Made by a program: the position numbers and the translations under genes. DNA of 64,000 nt from Paragorgia papillata (lineage: Eukaryota > Cnidaria > Anthozoa > Scleralcyonacea > Coralliidae). Positions within the stretch are counted from its first letter, which is position 1. Each line of letters begins with the position of its first letter. The notes under the pieces were generated by a model that was given only the letters and a program-made list of their open reading frames with translations, had not been told where the DNA came from and ran no database searches. The stretch is from assembly GCA_035771165.1 (NCBI GenBank), contig JAWNZC010000235.1, positions 310,001-374,000 on the forward strand, read 5' to 3'. Positions 61,120 through 64,000 of this stretch are shown here, one piece after another.

Positions 61120-61270
61120 ACATTTCACTTGACTCTGAAGATGACCGCCGCTGAGGCCGGCGAAACATCACTCACTATTAAAATATCAACAAGAGTCTTT
61201 CTCAAGACTACACTAACCTAGACGGACAATTTTCACAAATAACATGTACTAATCCTTGGTTTAAACCATT
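61120..61270 (+). repeat. CTGAAGATG-hairpin-CGAAAC motif (retroelement end-like)
   Basis: ACTCTGAAGATGA is followed by a G-C hairpin (CCGCC, loop GCTGA, GGCCGG with one bulge) and CGAAACATCA, then a stretch containing GTCTTTCTCAAGACTACAC and GACGGACAATT. This arrangement is familiar from the 3' parts of retroelements (Penelope-like) in cnidarians; that is recollection. No reverse transcriptase fragment of that type lies beside it. Confidence 0.45.
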
Positions 61271-61429
61271 TATCCTGTCATTCTGAAGAGGGCCTATTAT
61301 TCAAACTACCATCTAAGCTCATGTTGCAGCGAGCATTCAAATCTTCATCGTACTCTGCCATAATAATATTGATTTCAGCTGGCAAATAAGATCTAGAGAT
61401 GATCGAAATATGACCACGGAAAACGTAAT

Positions 61430-61799
61430 TTGAAAGGCCTACATTATATAAATATCGATTTGTCTCTAATAATACTCCGAAGAGTCAAAAACGTTATCAG
61501 CATCGAAAGTCTAAAACGTTTATACCAGGCATTAGTATTACCACATTTTGACTATTGCTCCATAGTTTGGGATAACTGCTCAAACAAATTAAAAGACCGA
61601 ATACAAAAACTTCAAAATAAAGCCGGTCGTACGTGTAATAACAGGCGACAGCTATTATGTGTCCGCTACAAATACCCAAACAAAACTCGGGTGGAAAGAT
61701 TTACAAACAAGAAGAGACGAACAAACAACACATCTTGTCAACAAAATAGTAGCTGGAAAGTCAAATTTAGATAATTTATCTAATTTGTTCTCCTTAATT

Positions 61800-61800
<1 letters not shown>
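61430..61800 (+). pseudogene. LINE (CR1/L2/jockey-like) reverse transcriptase C-terminus, frameshifted
   Basis: Codons 12-67 of the frame beginning at 61,430 give the conserved region after the reverse-transcriptase palm of non-LTR retrotransposons: LRRVK, SLKRLYQALVLPHFDYCSIV, W, and KLKDRIQKLQNKA (about residues 16-65). After Arg67 a 4-bp insertion (ACGT at 61,631-61,634, giving CGTACGTG) shifts the frame. In the next frame the expected continuation resumes as VITGDSYY, then KLGWKDLQTRRDEQTTHLVN and NLSNLFSL. The restored frame runs without a stop into the AG repeat at 61,802. The nominal start is TTG and the upstream polymerase domain is missing, so this is a 5'-truncated dead copy, the usual fate of LINE insertions. 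Confidence 0.85.
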
Positions 61801-61801
<1 letters not shown>

Positions 61802-61861
<60 letters not shown>

Positions 61862-61940
61862 GACAGAGAGAGACAGAGAGAGACAGAGAGAGACAGAGAG
61901 AGACAGAGAGAGACAGAGAGAGACAGAGAGAGACAGAGAG
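61802..61940 (+). repeat. (AG)n passing into an AGACAGAGAG decamer
   Basis: A pure AG run to about 61,852, then decamers AGACAGAGAG up to 61,940. The decamer differs from the AG run by one C and from the following satellite unit by one further base, giving a visible evolutionary series. Confidence 0.95.
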
Positions 61941-64000
61941 AGACAGAGCGAGACAGAGCGAGACAGAGCGAGACAGAGCGAGACAGAGCGAGACAGAGCG
62001 AGACAGAGCGAGACAGAGCGAGACAGAGCGAGACAGAGCGAGACAGAGCGAGACAGAGCGAGACAGAGCGAGACAGAGCGAGACAGAGCGAGACAGAGCG
62101 AGACAGAGCGAGACAGAGCGAGACAGAGCGAGACAGAGCGAGACAGAGCGAGACAGAGCGAGACAGAGCGAGACAGAGCGAGACAGAGCGAGACAGAGCG
62201 AGACAGAGCGAGACAGAGCGAGACAGAGCGAGACAGAGCGAGACAGAGCGAGACAGAGCGAGACAGAGCGAGACAGAGCGAGACAGAGCGAGACAGAGCG
62301 AGACAGAGCGAGACAGAGCGAGACAGAGCGAGACAGAGCGAGACAGAGCGAGACAGAGCGAGACAGAGCGAGACAGAGCGAGACAGAGCGCGACAGAGCG
62401 CGACAGAGCGCGACAGAGCGCGACAGAGCGCGACAGAGCGCGACAGAGCGCGACAGAGCGCGACAGAGCGCGACAGAGCGCGACAGAGCGCGACAGAGCG
62501 CGACAGAGCGCGACAGAGCGCGACAGAGCGCGACAGAGCGCGACAGAGCGCGACAGAGCGCGACAGAGCGCGACAGAGCGCGACAGAGCGCGACAGAGCG
62601 CGACAGAGCGCGACAGAGCGCGACAGAGCGCGACAGAGCGAGACAGAGCGAGACAGAGCGAGACAGAGCGAGACAGAGCGAGACAGAGCGAGACAGAGCG
62701 AGACAGAGCGAGACAGAGCGAGACAGAGCGAGACAGAGCGAGACAGAGCGAGACAGAGCGAGACAGAGCGAGACAGAGCGAGACAGAGCGAGACAGAGCG
62801 AGACAGAGCGAGACAGAGCGAGACAGAGCGAGACAGAGCGAGACAGAGCGAGACAGAGCGAGACAGAGCGAGACAGAGCGAGACAGAGCGAGACAGAGCG
62901 AGACAGAGCGAGACAGAGCGAGACAGAGCGAGACAGAGCGAGACAGAGCGAGACAGAGCGAGACAGAGCGAGACAGAGCGAGACAGAGCGAGACAGAGCG
63001 AGACAGAGCGAGACAGAGCGAGACAGAGCGAGACAGAGCGAGACAGAGCGAGACAGAGCGAGACAGAGCGAGACAGAGCGAGACAGAGCGAGACAGAGCG
63101 AGACAGAGCGAGACAGAGCGAGACAGAGCGAGACAGAGCGAGACAGAGCGAGACAGAGCGAGACAGAGCGAGACAGAGCGAGACAGAGCGAGACAGAGCG
63201 AGACAGAGCGAGACAGAGCGAGACAGAGCGAGACAGAGCGAGACAGAGCGAGACAGAGCGAGACAGAGCGAGACAGAGCGAGACAGAGCGCGACAGAGCG
63301 CGACAGAGCGCGACAGAGCGCGACAGAGCGAGACAGAGCGAGACAGAGCGAGACAGAGCGAGACAGAGCGCGACAGAGCGCGACAGAGCGCGACAGAGCG
63401 CGACAGAGCGCGACAGAGCGCGACAGAGCGCGACAGAGCGCGACAGAGCGCGACAGAGCGCGACAGAGCGCGACAGAGCGCGACAGAGCGCGACAGAGCG
63501 CGACAGAGCGCGACAGAGCGCGACAGAGCGCGACAGAGCGCGACCAGAGCGCGACAGAGCGCGACAGAGCGCGACAGAGCGCGACAGAGCGCGACAGAGC
63601 GCGACAGAGCGCGACAGAGCGCGACAGAGCGCGACAGAGCGCGACAGAGCGCGACAGAGCGCGACAGAGCGAGACAGAGCGAGACAGAGCGAGACAGAGC
63701 GAGACAGAGCGAGACAGAGCGAGACAGAGCGAGACAGAGCGAGACAGAGCGAGACAGAGCGAGACAGAGCGAGACAGAGCGAGACAGAGCGAGACAGAGC
63801 GAGACAGAGCGAGACAGAGCGAGACAGAGCGAGACAGAGCGAGACAGAGCGAGACAGAGCGAGACAGAGCGAGACAGAGCGAGACAGAGCGAGACAGAGC
63901 GAGACAGAGCGAGACAGAGCGAGACAGAGCGAGACAGAGCGAGACAGAGCGAGACAGAGCGAGACAGAGCGAGACAGAGCGAGACAGAGCGAGACAGAGC
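61941..64000 (+). repeat. 10-bp satellite (AGACAGAGCG / CGACAGAGCG), to the right edge
   Basis: About 206 uninterrupted decamers in a single phase, cut by the window edge. Two variants form domains: A-type AGACAGAGCG at 61,941-62,390, 62,641-63,290, 63,331-63,370 and from about 63,671 on; C-type CGACAGAGCG at 62,391-62,640, 63,291-63,330 and 63,371 to about 63,670. A single extra C occurs near 63,545 (CGACCAGAGC). Both variants have no stop codon in any of six frames, so long ORFs across it mean nothing. Confidence 0.98.

Noticed and set aside
61941..64000. Long repetitive protein-coding gene (RS/RE-rich)
   Set aside because: All six frames are open because neither unit variant contains a stop. 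No start codon, no splice context and no unique flanking exon are visible.

Overview
The window looks like nuclear DNA of a marine invertebrate. Cnidarian, perhaps anthozoan, is my best guess, from the general look of the AT-rich sequence, the dense short inverted-repeat elements and the repeat-end motifs. That guess is inference, not proof. Nothing suggests a prokaryote: there are no operons, no ribosome-binding sites, no dense coding and no CRISPR array. There are many microsatellites, C2H2 zinc fingers and eukaryotic transposons.

Layout. (1) 1 to about 37,200 is an almost uninterrupted head-to-tail satellite with a 188-bp monomer, about 198 copies, cut by the left window edge. At least four monomer variants recur in blocks of 2, 3, 6, 7, 10, 13 and 21 monomers, so the array has higher-order organisation of the kind seen in centromeric satellites. 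(2) 37.2-41.4 kb is AT-rich sequence with a tetranucleotide repeat, a cluster of palindromes and, on the minus strand, a broken Crypton-type tyrosine recombinase. (3) About four monomers of the same satellite return in inverted orientation at 41.42-42.18 kb, directly against the recombinase fragment, followed by one much older, diverged monomer. (4) 42.82-43.94 kb holds the one convincing intact ORF: a 373-residue protein of 13 tandem C2H2 fingers, whose apparent start lies just upstream of a 1-bp frameshift that cuts off an upstream finger. (5) 44-61 kb is a patchwork of mobile-element remains. Three hAT-type elements have perfect 8-bp target-site duplications, and one of them carries the C-terminal end of a transposase. 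There is also a MITE nested inside a hAT element, a TA-flanked MITE, several fold-back elements with long inverted arms, three copies of a CTGA-hairpin-CGAAA motif like that of Penelope-type retroelement ends, minisatellites, and a frameshifted LINE reverse-transcriptase C-terminus. (6) 61.8 kb to the right edge is an AG tract that passes into more than 2 kb of a 10-bp satellite, with alternating domains of two unit variants.

Most computed ORFs here are not genes. The repeated 63-residue minus-strand ORFs of the satellite begin with GTG, not ATG. Many others begin with TTG or GTG, or translate simple repeats. The region is best read as satellite-rich, transposon-rich, possibly pericentromeric heterochromatin with one zinc-finger gene. 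No metabolic pathway or gene cluster is visible.
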